Shown here: piece by piece, positions 25,512 to 34,339 of the stretch
How positions within the stretch are numbered: position 1 is the stretch's first letter
Layout of the letters: each line of letters opens with the position of its first letter
NCBI RefSeq assembly: GCF_943193065.1
Contig: NZ_CALPCS010000005.1
Span: forward strand, 1 to 64,000
Reading direction: 5' to 3'
DNA: 64,000 nt
From: Veillonella agrestimuris
Lineage (GTDB): Bacteria > Bacillota > Negativicutes > Veillonellales > Veillonellaceae
Notes under the pieces: model-generated
Database searches by the model: none
What the model was told of the DNA's origin: nothing
The model's input: only the letters and a program-made list of their open reading frames with translations
Made by a program: the position numbers and the translations under genes

Positions 25512-26230
25512 TGGCAACAACTTCTACGAATTGGTTGTATAACCAACTATTTAAAAACTGGAAACCTTTTGAAATCTTTTACGTACTCTGTTTATTACTC
25601 GTTCAAATCGGCGTATTCATAGCTGTTCCAGACAGTGCCATCGGTATGATCTCTGGCATTTGCGGCGTACTATGCCTCGTATATGGAATGAAAGGGCGAA
25701 AAATTTCCTTCCTTTTTGGCGTTATTCAATGTCTAGCCATGACTTATGTAGCCTGGATTAGTCAAGCTTACGGTGCCTTTGCCATGGGCATTGTGTATGT
25801 CATTTCTCAACCTATCGGCTGGTATTTATGGGGTAAAACACAAGAAACAAAATCCTTTGCTCCTGGAACACGAAAAAAAGTTTGTGCTATAGCTATTCTC
25901 GCTTGGGCCATTGGTTGGTTCATATTGGCTCAGTTAGGCGGTCAATTACCGTATTTTGATTCCATTAACTTCGTCATTAGTTTCATTGCTCAAATTCTCT
26001 ATATCTTTAAATACAATGAAAACTGGTCCCTTTGGATCTTTGTAAACATCGCCAACATCGTATATTGGTCAGCTCTATCCGTTCAAACCCTAACAGGTGA
26101 CACCACCGTAGGCTCTTTAGGAGCTAACTTATCTCAAGTAGCTCTCCAAGCAGCCCTTCTATTCAACTCTATTTATGCCACAAAAGTGTGGTCTAGCGGA
26201 GAAGCGAATAACGAAGGTGGCACGTTGTAA
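25511..26230 (+). CDS. pnuC: PnuC-type nicotinamide riboside transporter
   Basis: 239 aa with seven or so membrane segments. Family features seen: MISGICGVLCLVYGMKGRKISFLFG near residue 50, ISQPIGWYLW, and the C-terminal WSLWIFVNIANIVYWS. Imports nicotinamide riboside (or thiamine in relatives). Translationally coupled to the phosphorylase: TAATG overlap, with GGAG inside its 3' end. No NAD or TPP riboswitch is seen in the short upstream gap. Confidence 0.85.
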   Translation: MATTSTNWLYNQLFKNWKPFEIFYVLCLLLVQIGVFIAVPDSAIGMISGICGVLCLVYGMKGRKISFLFGVIQCLAMTYVAWISQAYGAFAMGIVYVISQPIGWYLWGKTQETKSFAPGTRKKVCAIAILAWAIGWFILAQLGGQLPYFDSINFVISFIAQILYIFKYNENWSLWIFVNIANIVYWSALSVQTLTGDTTVGSLGANLSQVALQAALLFNSIYATKVWSSGEANNEGGTL

Positions 26231-26309
26231 TAATTTCGTAATATATATGATGTAGTATTGTAAAAAATGTGATACCATATCGCAATATTCAGTTGCTATT
26301 ATGTAGTCA

Positions 26310-26351
26310 GAGGTTAAGATACACCCCATATTCAATACAACGCTTAACCTC
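26310..26351. terminator. Weak hairpin after pnuC
   Basis: Perfect 9-bp arms GAGGTTAAG / CTTAACCTC with a 24-nt loop and a C/T-rich but not U-rich tail. It is a possible terminator of phosphorylase-pnuC or a regulatory hairpin of the next gene. Confidence 0.4.
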
Positions 26352-26410
26352 CCTCTCCCCCCTTATATACAACGACTATATAAAAGCAAATACTGAAAGG
26401 ATGTATCACA

Positions 26411-26749
26411 ATGAATTATAATACAAAAATGAAACATATTAAAATTACTATTGCGGCAGTAACACTTAGCTTAATCAGTGGAGCCCTTACTTTCACACAT
26501 GCCCATATGGTTCAAGATACAATTCCTCATAAAAGCACAAGTATCGTTCTTAGCAATGTCAATTTCTTATACGATGATTTAGATTTAACTGCTAACATTG
26601 AATCTGCCAAAATCAGTCAATTAAAACCAGCTATAAAAAGCAGTCTCATCAGCAAAGGCGCAATGGAACAAACAGGTTCTATATCGAGTACAATGTTTGA
26701 ATCTATGAGTAGTGGTTATACTGATGGATTGATTAATGTAAATAATTAA
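26411..26749 (+). CDS. Small secreted protein of unknown function
   Basis: 112 aa. Signal peptide about residues 1-31 (IKITIAAVTLSLISGALTFTHA). The mature part of about 80 aa has no recognised motif and no Cys. ATG preceded by GAAAGGATG. It stands alone, bounded by hairpins at 26310 and 26766. Likely exported to periplasm or outer membrane. Confidence 0.5.
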   Translation: MNYNTKMKHIKITIAAVTLSLISGALTFTHAHMVQDTIPHKSTSIVLSNVNFLYDDLDLTANIESAKISQLKPAIKSSLISKGAMEQTGSISSTMFESMSSGYTDGLINVNN

Positions 26750-26765
26750 ATAATATAAATAATAA

Positions 26766-26816
26766 AAAGAGACTGTAATAGAAAACGGTTTTACCGAATT
26801 CTATTACAGTCTCTTT
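26766..26816. terminator. Bidirectional terminator
   Basis: Perfect 18-bp stem (26766-26783 with 26799-26816) carrying AGAGACTGTAATAGAA. It serves the secreted protein gene (+) and yafQ (-). The arm resembles the hairpin at 51950-52003. Confidence 0.88.
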
Positions 26817-26819
26817 ATT

Positions 26820-27092
26820 TTAGAATAAATCAGAATGACTTCCTGTTCGAGTTACAGTTAATACTAAACGATCCGTATAAATAGCATAAATCAGTAACCA
26901 ATCAGGTTCAATATGTAGTTCCCGTAGTCCTTTATAATTCCCTGTTAAAGGATGATCTTTCAATGAAGGTTCTAAAGGCTTTTGTTCTTGTAATTTCGTT
27001 ATGATTGAGTATAGCTTAGTAAGGTCTTTTTTACGTTTGTGCAAGCGCTTTAGGTCCTTTTTAAATCTACTAGTAACCTCTAATCGTAACAT
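26820..27092 (-). CDS. yafQ: YafQ-family mRNA interferase toxin (RelE superfamily)
   Basis: 90 aa, ribosome-dependent RNase toxin of a type II module. The characteristic core LKDHPLTGNYKGLRELHIEP (about 59-78) and the end TRTGSHSDLF match YafQ. The catalytic histidines (H62 in KDHPL, H75 in ELHIEP, H86 in GSHSDLF) are present. It follows the antitoxin by 5 nt. The toxin appears intact. Confidence 0.92.
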   Translation of the reverse strand: MLRLEVTSRFKKDLKRLHKRKKDLTKLYSIITKLQEQKPLEPSLKDHPLTGNYKGLRELHIEPDWLLIYAIYTDRLVLTVTRTGSHSDLF

Positions 27093-27097
27093 GACAA

Positions 27098-27379
27098 TTA
27101 CTCCAATCCTAACTCGTCAACGAGCTCCTTTATTGTGGCATATGATTTTGTCTTACTTTTTCCAGATATTATATTTCTAGTCTCTTGGATAGCAGCTTCA
27201 GTTTCTTTATTATAACGCGGCTGTTTGGGTTGGAATGGAAATCCACCTTCCATTAGGGAAGTATGGAGAAAAATATTAATTGCATCTGTAACAGATATGC
27301 CAAAGCTAGCATATAATTCTTCTACACTTTTTTTAATTTCTGGATCAATACGCAAACTAATATTAGCTGTTTTAGCCAT
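27098..27379 (-). CDS. dinJ: DinJ/RelB-family antitoxin
   Basis: 93 aa from ATG at 27379, where GGAGGTGG lies upstream; the longer frame to 27454 crosses the promoter. N-terminal ribbon-helix-helix ANISLRIDPEIKKSVEEL then FGISVTDAINIFLHT typical of DinJ. The C-terminal segment would wrap YafQ. It represses its own promoter, probably through the TACAATTGTA palindrome at the -10 (27399-27408). Confidence 0.92.
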   Translation of the reverse strand: MAKTANISLRIDPEIKKSVEELYASFGISVTDAINIFLHTSLMEGGFPFQPKQPRYNKETEAAIQETRNIISGKSKTKSYATIKELVDELGLE

Positions 27380-27395
27380 AATCCCACCTCCTTTT

Positions 27396-27437
27396 AATAC
27401 AATTGTAACGCTTTTGCTTAACATTTGCAATACAATT
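27396..27437 (-). promoter_or_regulatory. dinJ-yafQ promoter and putative operator
   Basis: On the minus strand TTGCAA (27425-27430), 17-nt spacer, TACAAT (27402-27407). The palindrome TACAATTGTA covers the -10. AATACAATT occurs twice as a direct repeat (27396-27404 and 27429-27437), flanking the promoter. Confidence 0.6.
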
Positions 27438-27463
27438 AATTCATTCTCTTTCATTTAGTAAAA

Positions 27464-27501
27464 ATAGCGATAGAGCTATCTACATGTAACTCTATCGCTA
27501 T
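27464..27501 (-). terminator. Terminator of ileS
   Basis: 12-bp stem ATAGCGATAGAG / CTCTATCGCTAT with an A-rich left side (U-run on the minus strand). Confidence 0.85.
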
Positions 27502-27542
27502 AAACTGTAATATGTTATTAGTTTTCTTCCTAAAAAATGTAC

Positions 27543-30377
27543 TTATAACGTTTTCACTACGTCTGCACAACGGTGACATAATGTAGGATATTCGCTATCT
27601 TGTCCCACTGTATCGCGGTGAATCCAACAGCGCTCGCATTTTTCTAATTCAGACGCTGCCACTACAGTAGCTACGCCTGTTTCTTCGTCCACAACAGCAT
27701 TTGCTGGCACTGCGCCATCTTCGATGTGCGCTTCAGACACAATGAGCAATTTAGCTAAGCTTTCTTCACCAAAACCTTGAAGCGCAGCTAATGCAGCACC
27801 AGATGCATATACGGTAACGGATGCATCTAATGGATGACCGATGATTTTGTCTTGACGCGCTGTTTCCAATGCTTTTTGAATAGCACTCCGCAATGCCAAT
27901 AATTGATTCCATTTATCTGCCATATCTTGATTATATTGCTCTCCATGACCGGTTGGCCAATCAACGAGCATAACAGATTCTGGCATCCCCTCTTCTTTAG
28001 GCATGTATTTCCATACTTCTTCCGCTGTGAAAGACAACACTGGTGCTACCATAGCAACTAATGTTTTCAAGATTTCGTACATTGCTGTTTGAGCAGATTT
28101 ACGGATAACCGCATCTTTGCTTTCAGCATACATAGTATCTTTCATAACATCTAAATAGATGGAGCTAAGATCTACAGTACAGAAATTATGAATAGCATGG
28201 TATAACATATGGAACTCGTAGTTTTCATACGCTTCTGTTACTTTAGCGCGCACTTCTTCAAGACGCAATAAAGCCCATTTATCAAATTCAGATAATTCAC
28301 TATAAGCCACTTTATCCGTATTTGGGTTGAAGTCATCTAAATTACCGAGCAAGAAACGCAATGTATTACGGATTTTACGATATACTTCGGACAATTGTTT
28401 CACAATGTCTTTAGATAAGCGTACGTCTGCTTGGTAATCTGCAGAAGATACCCACAAACGCATTACGTCAGCACCGTATACGTCGATAATATCACTAGGT
28501 GCCACTGTATTGCCCACAGATTTAGACATTTTGCGACCTTCCCCATCTACTACGAAACCGTGTGTCAACACGGAATTGTAAGGTGCTTTACCTGTTGTAG
28601 CAACGGCTGTTAATAAGGAAGAGTTAAACCAACCGCGATGTTGGTCAGACCCTTCAAGGTACATCGCACAAGGCACATCAAGATCGTTCACTTCTAATAC
28701 GCCAGCCCAAGAAGAACCAGAATCGAACCATACGTCCATAATATCTGTTTCTTTTTTGAACTCCCCATGACCACAATGAGGACATGTGAAACCTTCTGGT
28801 AACAATTCTTTCGCAGAGTGAGCCCACCACGCGTCAGAGCCTTCTACGGCTACTTTTTCTTGTAATGCCTTAATTGTATCGTCATTGATGATGTGCTCGC
28901 CACAGCTTTCACAATAGTAAATAGGAATTGGCACACCCCAAATACGTTGACGGGAAATTACCCAATCACCACGATCGCGCACCATGTTGAAAATGCGATC
29001 ATGCCCCCATTTAGGAATCCATTGCACTTGGTTATCAATTGCATCGAGAGCCTCTTGGCGGTAACCGTCTACAGAGGAGAACCACTGCTCAGTAGCGCGG
29101 TAAATAACAGGGTTTTTACAACGCCAGCAATGCGCATATTGGTGACGAAGGCTAGATTTGTGAAGCAATGCATTGTTGTGCGCCAAAATTTTAATAACTG
29201 GCACTTCCGCATCATGAATTTCTACACCAGCCAACGGGAATTCTGTATCACCATAACGATTATCATCTACTTGTTTCGTATAGTTCCCGGTTTCGTTTAC
29301 CAAAGAAATAATTGGCAGATCAGTTTTGCCCTCTTTGTTATAACGCATTACGATGTTAAAGTCGTCTTCACCATGTGCCGGTGCTGTATGTACACAGCCT
29401 GTACCAGCATCTAATGTTACGTGATCCCCACAGAGAACAGTAGATGTACGTTCTACGAAAGGATGTTTAAACTCAGCTAATTCTAGCCCAGCACCAGAGA
29501 AGCGATTTACAATTTCGTATTCTTCGATGCCGATATCTTTCATCGCCGCTTCAACAAGTTCTGTAGCCATCAAGTAATATTCATCGCCTACGCGCACCCA
29601 ACCGTATTCCAATTCAGGATTTACGGAAATAGCTACGTTAGCAGGCATTGTCCAAGGTGTTGTAGTCCAAATAACAGCATATGCCTGTTCCGGGGATACA
29701 CCTGCTGGCAATGTCACATTCGGTTCAGATACATAAGGGAATTTAACATAAATGGAGAAGGATTTTTTCTCTGCATATTCGATTTCTGCTTCCGCTAATG
29801 CTGTTTCACAATGTGTACACCAGTATACCGTTTTAAGGCCTTTGTAGATATGACCGCGTTTGGCCATTTCACCAAAAATGCCTAATTGTTTCACTTCAAA
29901 TTCAGGGCGCAATGTCAAATACGGACGGTCCCATTCACCGAGCACACCAAAACGGATGAAGTCTTTCTTCTGATCTTCTACGCAAGCCAAGGCGTATTCT
30001 TTACATTGATTGCGCAAATCGAGAGGCGCCATTTCATGACGATTTAACCCAGTATTTTTAATAACTGCGTGCTCGATTGGCAAACCATGCGTATCCCAAC
30101 CAGGAATGTAACGTGTATAGTGACCAGTCATGGTTTTATATTTCATGATAATGTCCTTCAATGTTTTATTGAGGGCATGACCGATGTGTAGTTTACCATT
30201 TGCATATGGAGGGCCATCATGCAAAATAAATGGCTTTGCATCTTTGCGAAGTGCTAATCGCTTATTGTAAATATCATTGTCTTCCCAGAATTGTAAAATT
30301 TCTGGTTCCCGCTTCGGCAAATTGCCGCGCATAGGGAATTCCGTTTCAGGCAAGTGTAATGTTTTACCGTAATCCAT
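27543..30377 (-). CDS. ileS: Isoleucyl-tRNA synthetase
   Basis: 944 aa class I synthetase. HIGH motif at 64-67, editing domain around TTTPWTMPANVAI and the GTGCVHTAPAHGEDD region, KMSKS in EGRKMSKSVGNTV, C-terminal zinc finger CERCWIHRD...CHRCADVV. Bacterial-type (IleS1), with full editing domain. GGAG precedes the ATG. Expression is controlled by the T-box leader at 30395-30690. Confidence 0.97.
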   Translation of the reverse strand: MDYGKTLHLPETEFPMRGNLPKREPEILQFWEDNDIYNKRLALRKDAKPFILHDGPPYANGKLHIGHALNKTLKDIIMKYKTMTGHYTRYIPGWDTHGLPIEHAVIKNTGLNRHEMAPLDLRNQCKEYALACVEDQKKDFIRFGVLGEWDRPYLTLRPEFEVKQLGIFGEMAKRGHIYKGLKTVYWCTHCETALAEAEIEYAEKKSFSIYVKFPYVSEPNVTLPAGVSPEQAYAVIWTTTPWTMPANVAISVNPELEYGWVRVGDEYYLMATELVEAAMKDIGIEEYEIVNRFSGAGLELAEFKHPFVERTSTVLCGDHVTLDAGTGCVHTAPAHGEDDFNIVMRYNKEGKTDLPIISLVNETGNYTKQVDDNRYGDTEFPLAGVEIHDAEVPVIKILAHNNALLHKSSLRHQYAHCWRCKNPVIYRATEQWFSSVDGYRQEALDAIDNQVQWIPKWGHDRIFNMVRDRGDWVISRQRIWGVPIPIYYCESCGEHIINDDTIKALQEKVAVEGSDAWWAHSAKELLPEGFTCPHCGHGEFKKETDIMDVWFDSGSSWAGVLEVNDLDVPCAMYLEGSDQHRGWFNSSLLTAVATTGKAPYNSVLTHGFVVDGEGRKMSKSVGNTVAPSDIIDVYGADVMRLWVSSADYQADVRLSKDIVKQLSEVYRKIRNTLRFLLGNLDDFNPNTDKVAYSELSEFDKWALLRLEEVRAKVTEAYENYEFHMLYHAIHNFCTVDLSSIYLDVMKDTMYAESKDAVIRKSAQTAMYEILKTLVAMVAPVLSFTAEEVWKYMPKEEGMPESVMLVDWPTGHGEQYNQDMADKWNQLLALRSAIQKALETARQDKIIGHPLDASVTVYASGAALAALQGFGEESLAKLLIVSEAHIEDGAVPANAVVDEETGVATVVAASELEKCERCWIHRDTVGQDSEYPTLCHRCADVVKTL

Positions 30378-30394
30378 GATGTTCTCCTTTATAC

Positions 30395-30690
30395 AAAAAA
30401 ATCGCCCGTCCCCGAAGGGACGGACGTTATATCCGTGGTACCACCCTACTGACCTTCACATCTGACTATGAAAGCACACCCAGAATTTACACAACAAATC
30501 CTAGTCCTATGCCCTCCACTGTGAAAGCCACTTTTACATATAACGGTGTTCACCGGCAGTTTCCTGCTTGCTCCAAAGTGATCCGCCTATTTCCAAGTTT
30601 CCAAACCTTGCAGCCTATGAGTTTGGTCTCTGCTAAACTCTCCTGAAATACGCCGTCTTTTTCAACGCAATAATATTTATATACTAGATA
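30395..30690 (-). promoter_or_regulatory. T-box leader of ileS
   Basis: Contains the T-box core GGTGGTACCACGG (30435-30447, minus strand) followed by a terminator hairpin (30403-30412 with 30417-30426) and U7. Uncharged tRNA-Ile would favour the antiterminator. A likely specifier AUC is at 30580-30582, in GGCGGATCACTTTGG, where AUC is followed by A as usual. Confidence 0.9.
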
Positions 30691-30692
30691 AT

Positions 30693-30721
30693 ATTATAGA
30701 GTCCTTGCAGATTACTGTCAA
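30693..30721 (-). promoter_or_regulatory. ileS promoter
   Basis: Consensus TTGACA (30716-30721) - 17 nt - TATAAT (30693-30698) on the minus strand, just upstream of the T-box. Confidence 0.8.
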
Positions 30722-30806
30722 ATACATTCAAAATTATTTATAAAAGTACAGTATTGATGAATATACATGATATAATAAAGTTACCTCTTGAGAAAGGAGG
30801 TGAAAT

Positions 30807-30908
30807 ATGGATAGTGGGTTTGTCACCCTTATTTGGCTTCCTTTTCTAGCCCCTTTGTTAGTTAGCATAATAACCGCTCTTATTGTGCACTATATTAACA
30901 AGAAATAG
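30807..30908 (+). CDS. 33-aa hydrophobic peptide, possible type I toxin or holin-like
   Basis: ATG preceded by AAAGGAGGTGA, an almost perfect Shine-Dalgarno. The peptide MDSGFVTLIW..INKK is one membrane helix (about 5-28) with Pro at 12 and 16 and a basic HYINKK tail, the layout of Fst/TxpA-like or holin-like toxic peptides. An extended -10 (TGATATAAT, 30768-30776) lies upstream and a strong terminator (30915-30946) 7 nt after the stop. No family assignment can be made by eye, and I did not find an antisense RNA promoter. Confidence 0.55.
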   Translation: MDSGFVTLIWLPFLAPLLVSIITALIVHYINKK

Positions 30909-30914
30909 AAAAGA

Positions 30915-30946
30915 AAATAGGACGGTTGCCCCCGTCCTATTTTTTT
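30915..30946. terminator. Terminator after the 33-codon ORF
   Basis: 11-bp stem AAATAGGACGG / CCGTCCTATTT followed by T7; also usable on the minus strand. Confidence 0.9.
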
Positions 30947-31014
30947 ACCTCTTTAAAGGTGAATCTGGATAATATTTTATAACCCTTATTCGTTATACCG
31001 CTCGTATAACTTAC

Positions 31015-31152
31015 TTATAGTATACCTGCTTCTGCTTCTATCGTCAAATATCTATCGTTTGTAAACCAAATAAGATCCTCAACAACAATTCTTTCCTGTC
31101 TAACAGATTTAATAATTTTATTCTTCCTCATCTTATCTTCACTATATTGCAT
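31015..31152 (-). CDS. 45-codon ORF or gene remnant
   Basis: Open frame starting MQYSEDKMRKNK and ending YLTIEAEAGIL. It is charged, with natural-looking composition, but lacks a convincing Shine-Dalgarno. The frame is also open further upstream (GYEYNV), so it may be the 3' end of a lost gene. It runs towards the bidirectional terminator at 30915. No family is recognised. Confidence 0.25.
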   Translation of the reverse strand: MQYSEDKMRKNKIIKSVRQERIVVEDLIWFTNDRYLTIEAEAGIL

Positions 31153-31250
31153 TACATTATACTCATATCCAAGGTACTAAATATTAATATGTACCTTGTT
31201 AATATAAATAGTTTTACAAATATATATTAGTAAACCAAAAGGAGATCATT

Positions 31251-31571
31251 ATGAATACGTTAAAAAAAACCTTAGTATTATCTGCATTCACTCTTGTAGC
31301 AGCTACTGGTATTACATCTGCTAATGCGGCCGAAGTACAGCACATCCAACCAACTCCAGCTATTATGACAGAGCATAAAAATGATGCAGTAGCACCTCAG
31401 AAAGATACACACAAAACAGATTTTAAAAAAGCAGATAAAAAAGAGCACAAAGAGTACAAAGAAAAAAAAGAGAAAAAAGAGAAAAAAGAAAATAAGCTCA
31501 AATTAGAAAATAAAAAACAAAAAAACAGTACAAAACATTCTAATAAAAAAGACAAAAAAGATAAAAAATAA
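31251..31571 (+). CDS. Lys-rich secreted protein
   Basis: 106 aa. Signal peptide ending in SANAA (about 1-27); the mature chain is dominated by Lys and Glu (from about 60, KADKKEHKEYKEKKEKK and onward) and is predicted disordered. It might bind nucleic acid, teichoic-like polymers or LPS; this is speculation. GGAG precedes the ATG. A perfect inverted repeat AAGGTAC / GTACCTT lies at 31171-31197, about 55 nt upstream. A terminator lies at 31674-31719. Confidence 0.55.
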   Translation: MNTLKKTLVLSAFTLVAATGITSANAAEVQHIQPTPAIMTEHKNDAVAPQKDTHKTDFKKADKKEHKEYKEKKEKKEKKENKLKLENKKQKNSTKHSNKKDKKDKK

Positions 31572-31673
31572 CAATCAAACTGAATCCCCAGTATAAAGAT
31601 TCCTTACATACACATAAAATCAATCTAATAATACAAACTTCACACACATTTCCATATAAACACACAACAAAAA

Positions 31674-31719
31674 GAAAAGATGCAACTTAAATAATCAAAT
31701 ATTCGAGTTGCATCTTTTC
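31674..31719 (+). terminator. Terminator of the Lys-rich protein gene
   Basis: Perfect 14-bp stem GAAAAGATGCAACT / AGTTGCATCTTTTC, then an ATTTTA tail. Confidence 0.8.
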
Positions 31720-31805
31720 ATTTTATACTCATATTACTCTTTTATTATGATTTTATAAAATTTAATATTGCAATTTACATTTTATTAAATATAGGAGTTA
31801 CACAA

Positions 31806-32135
31806 ATGAAATCAAAAACAAGCAAAAGCATTATCATGCTCTGTTTTGGTGCATTTATTGCCTCTAGCGTTATAGCTCCAGCTGCGGCAGCAACTATAGG
31901 TCCATCCTATAGCAGCTCTTCACGCTATCACAAAAAATCAGATAGCGATTATCAAAAGCGTATTGAAAAAGAACGTAAAGAGCGAGAAAAACGCTACGAA
32001 GAAGATCGTAAAAAACGCGAAGAAGAGAGAAAAGAACGCGAAAAAAATCGTAAAAAGTACTTTTGGGATAGATATGATTCCAAAAATAGAGCAGAGCGTT
32101 CTCGTGCACATATGGGTGCCGACCCTAGCCACTAA
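31806..32135 (+). CDS. Charged secreted protein
   Basis: 109 aa. Signal peptide ending APAAAA (about 1-29), a Ser/Tyr segment, then a long Lys/Arg/Glu helix (RIEKERKEREKRYEED and onward, about 50-85) and the tail RAHMGADPSH. Its layout resembles the Lys-rich neighbour at 31251 but the sequence differs. GGAG precedes the ATG. Function unknown. Confidence 0.55.
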   Translation: MKSKTSKSIIMLCFGAFIASSVIAPAAAATIGPSYSSSSRYHKKSDSDYQKRIEKERKEREKRYEEDRKKREEERKEREKNRKKYFWDRYDSKNRAERSRAHMGADPSH

Positions 32136-32224
32136 ACGCAATGTATCTTCTTTACACACATTTTACCTACCCATGTTAACTGTTTCATACAGTAACATTC
32201 ACAACACACTATACACAAAACATA

Positions 32225-32271
32225 AAAAAGCCCAGTACAGTAGACATCTCATTTACTGTACTGGGCTTTTT
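32225..32271. terminator. Bidirectional terminator before trpA
   Basis: Stem AAAAAGCCCAGTACAGTA / TACTGTACTGGGCTTTTT, perfect 18 bp, ending the charged-protein gene (+) and the trp operon (-). Confidence 0.9.
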
Positions 32272-32329
32272 ATATAATACTACACCATTACTACCATATA
32301 TTGAAAATATACATTGTAGCAGTGTCTAG

Positions 32330-33151
32330 CTACGCTTCTGCTACAGCAGCTTTCATAGTCTTTACGTACTCAAATAACGCCTTATCTGCTTGTTCCCCAT
32401 GTTCTGCAACGAGTTTCACGATAGCGGATCCTACAATGGCTCCATCTGATAGATTAGCCATGGCTCGTGCTTGGTCTGGCGTAGAAATGCCAAAGCCTAC
32501 GGCTACAGGGATATCTGTATATTTGCGGATCGTTTCCACAATGGATTTAATATCTGTTTTAATTTCACTACGCACACCCGTTACACCAAGAGAAGACACG
32601 CAATATATAAAACCTTCCGCTTCTTTCGCAATCATTTCGATGCGGTGCTCAGAAGTAGGCGCTATAAGAGATACTACCTCAACCCCATGTTTATTAGCAT
32701 AGGATTGTAGTTCTCCTTTTTCTTCAAAGGGCATGTCTGGCACAATAACACCGGAGATATTAACTTCTTCACAACGGGCAAAGAATTTGTCTCGACCGTA
32801 CACAAAGATAGGATTCAAGTACGTCATGAACACTAACGGAATGGTCACTGGTTCTTCACTAACAAAAGCCCCCTCATTACTAGCATGACCTCCCCTTGTG
32901 CGTAACCGTTGCACCATATCGAATATATCATCTATGGTTACGCCCGTGTCCAATGCACGATTACTAGCCTCTTGAATGACAGGACCTTCTGCTGTAGGGT
33001 CGGAGAAAGGAATGCCGATTTCAATCATATCAGCGCCGGCTTTCACCATGGTTCGAATGTATCGTTCTGTTGTGGCAATGCCTTGATCGCCAGCGGTGAT
33101 GAAGGGAATAAAAGCTTTTCCATTGCTGAAAGCATCTTGTATCTTACTCAT
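32330..33151 (-). CDS. trpA: Tryptophan synthase alpha subunit
   Basis: Cleaves indole-3-glycerol phosphate to indole and glyceraldehyde-3-phosphate, and passes indole to TrpB. 273 aa TIM barrel. PFITAGDQG (about 15-23), [19 protein letters not shown] with catalytic Glu and Asp, and GFGISTPDQ phosphate-binding loop. ATG at 33151 overlaps the trpB stop by 8 nt, so translation is coupled. Last gene of the operon. Confidence 0.96.
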   Translation of the reverse strand: MSKIQDAFSNGKAFIPFITAGDQGIATTERYIRTMVKAGADMIEIGIPFSDPTAEGPVIQEASNRALDTGVTIDDIFDMVQRLRTRGGHASNEGAFVSEEPVTIPLVFMTYLNPIFVYGRDKFFARCEEVNISGVIVPDMPFEEKGELQSYANKHGVEVVSLIAPTSEHRIEMIAKEAEGFIYCVSSLGVTGVRSEIKTDIKSIVETIRKYTDIPVAVGFGISTPDQARAMANLSDGAIVGSAIVKLVAEHGEQADKALFEYVKTMKAAVAEA

Positions 33152-34337
33152 GAATATCCACCCCTCTGTATTTCGCCATAGCCGCCACGTCTTTGTCGCC
33201 ACGGCCAGATAAACAAATGATAATGCTGTCGTCCTTACTCATAGTAGGGGCGATTTTTCGTGCATGCGCAATGGCATGCGCACTTTCAATGGCTGGAATG
33301 ATGCCTTCTAAACGAGATAAGTATTCGAAAGCATCCACTGCTTCATCATCGGTAATCGGTACGTATTGGGCGCGACCACTATCGTGCAAATACGCATGTT
33401 CTGGGCCGATACCAGGATAATCGAGACCTGCAGAAATGGAGTAAACTGGCGCAATTTGACCATCTTCATTTTGGCAGAAATAAGATTTCATACCATGAAA
33501 AATACCTACTGACCCTTTTGCTATGGTAGCAGCATGTTCTTCCGTATCAATGCCACGACCGGCTGCTTCACAACCGATGAGTTGTACCTCTTCATCAGGA
33601 ATAAAATGATAAAACATGCCCATCGCATTAGAACCGCCCCCTACACAAGCTAATACGGCTGCTGGCAATTTACCTTCTGCAACGAGGATTTGTTCCCGCG
33701 CTTCACGGCTAATGATGGATTGGAAATCGCGCACAATCATAGGGAACGGATGGGCCCCCATAACGGATCCTAGTACATAATGGGTGTCATCCATACGATT
33801 TGTCCATTCACGCATGGCTTCCGATACGGCGTCTTTCAACGTGCTTGTGCCGCTCGTTACAGCGTGTACAGTAGCGCCGAGCAATTGCATGCGATATACA
33901 TTGAGTGCTTGTCGTTCGCAGTCCTCGGCACCCATGAATACTTCGCAATCCATGCCCATCAAAGCCGCCACTGTTGCGGTGGCCACACCATGTTGACCAG
34001 CCCCTGTTTCAGCAATGACCCGAGTTTTGCCCATGCGCTTAGCTAACAACATTTGACCTAGTACATTGTTCAATTTATGAGACCCAGTGTGGTTCAAGTC
34101 TTCTCGTTTTAAATAGATCTTCGCGCCTCCTAAATCGTTTGTCATACGCTCTGCAAAATACAACAACGATGGACGGCCTGTATATGTGTGATGTAAATCT
34201 TCCAATTCACGAATAAATTCAGGATCATCTTTATATCGATTATAGGCTTCCTCTAATTCGATGACAGCATTCATCAATGTTTCTGGCATAAATTGGCCAC
34301 CAAACTCACCAAAATAGCCGTGTCGTTGTTCACTCAT
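33144..34337 (-). CDS. trpB: Tryptophan synthase beta subunit
   Basis: PLP enzyme joining indole with serine. 397 aa. [13 protein letters not shown] at the N-terminus, PLP lysine in [23 protein letters not shown], and the phosphate-binding [13 protein letters not shown] at 34337 is preceded by GGAGAGG; the longer frame would use TTG at 34343. The trpCF stop lies 2-5 nt upstream. Confidence 0.97.
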   Translation of the reverse strand: MSEQRHGYFGEFGGQFMPETLMNAVIELEEAYNRYKDDPEFIRELEDLHHTYTGRPSLLYFAERMTNDLGGAKIYLKREDLNHTGSHKLNNVLGQMLLAKRMGKTRVIAETGAGQHGVATATVAALMGMDCEVFMGAEDCERQALNVYRMQLLGATVHAVTSGTSTLKDAVSEAMREWTNRMDDTHYVLGSVMGAHPFPMIVRDFQSIISREAREQILVAEGKLPAAVLACVGGGSNAMGMFYHFIPDEEVQLIGCEAAGRGIDTEEHAATIAKGSVGIFHGMKSYFCQNEDGQIAPVYSISAGLDYPGIGPEHAYLHDSGRAQYVPITDDEAVDAFEYLSRLEGIIPAIESAHAIAHARKIAPTMSKDDSIIICLSGRGDKDVAAMAKYRGVDIHE

Positions 34338-34339
34338 AG

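Noticed and set aside
30437-30451. KpnI-like GGTACC palindromes as protein operators
   Set aside because: They are the T-box core sequences of the ileS and trp leaders.
31894-32159. Minus-strand ORFs of 71 and 73 aa opposite the charged secreted protein
   Set aside because: Phe/Leu-rich shadows of Lys/Glu codons.
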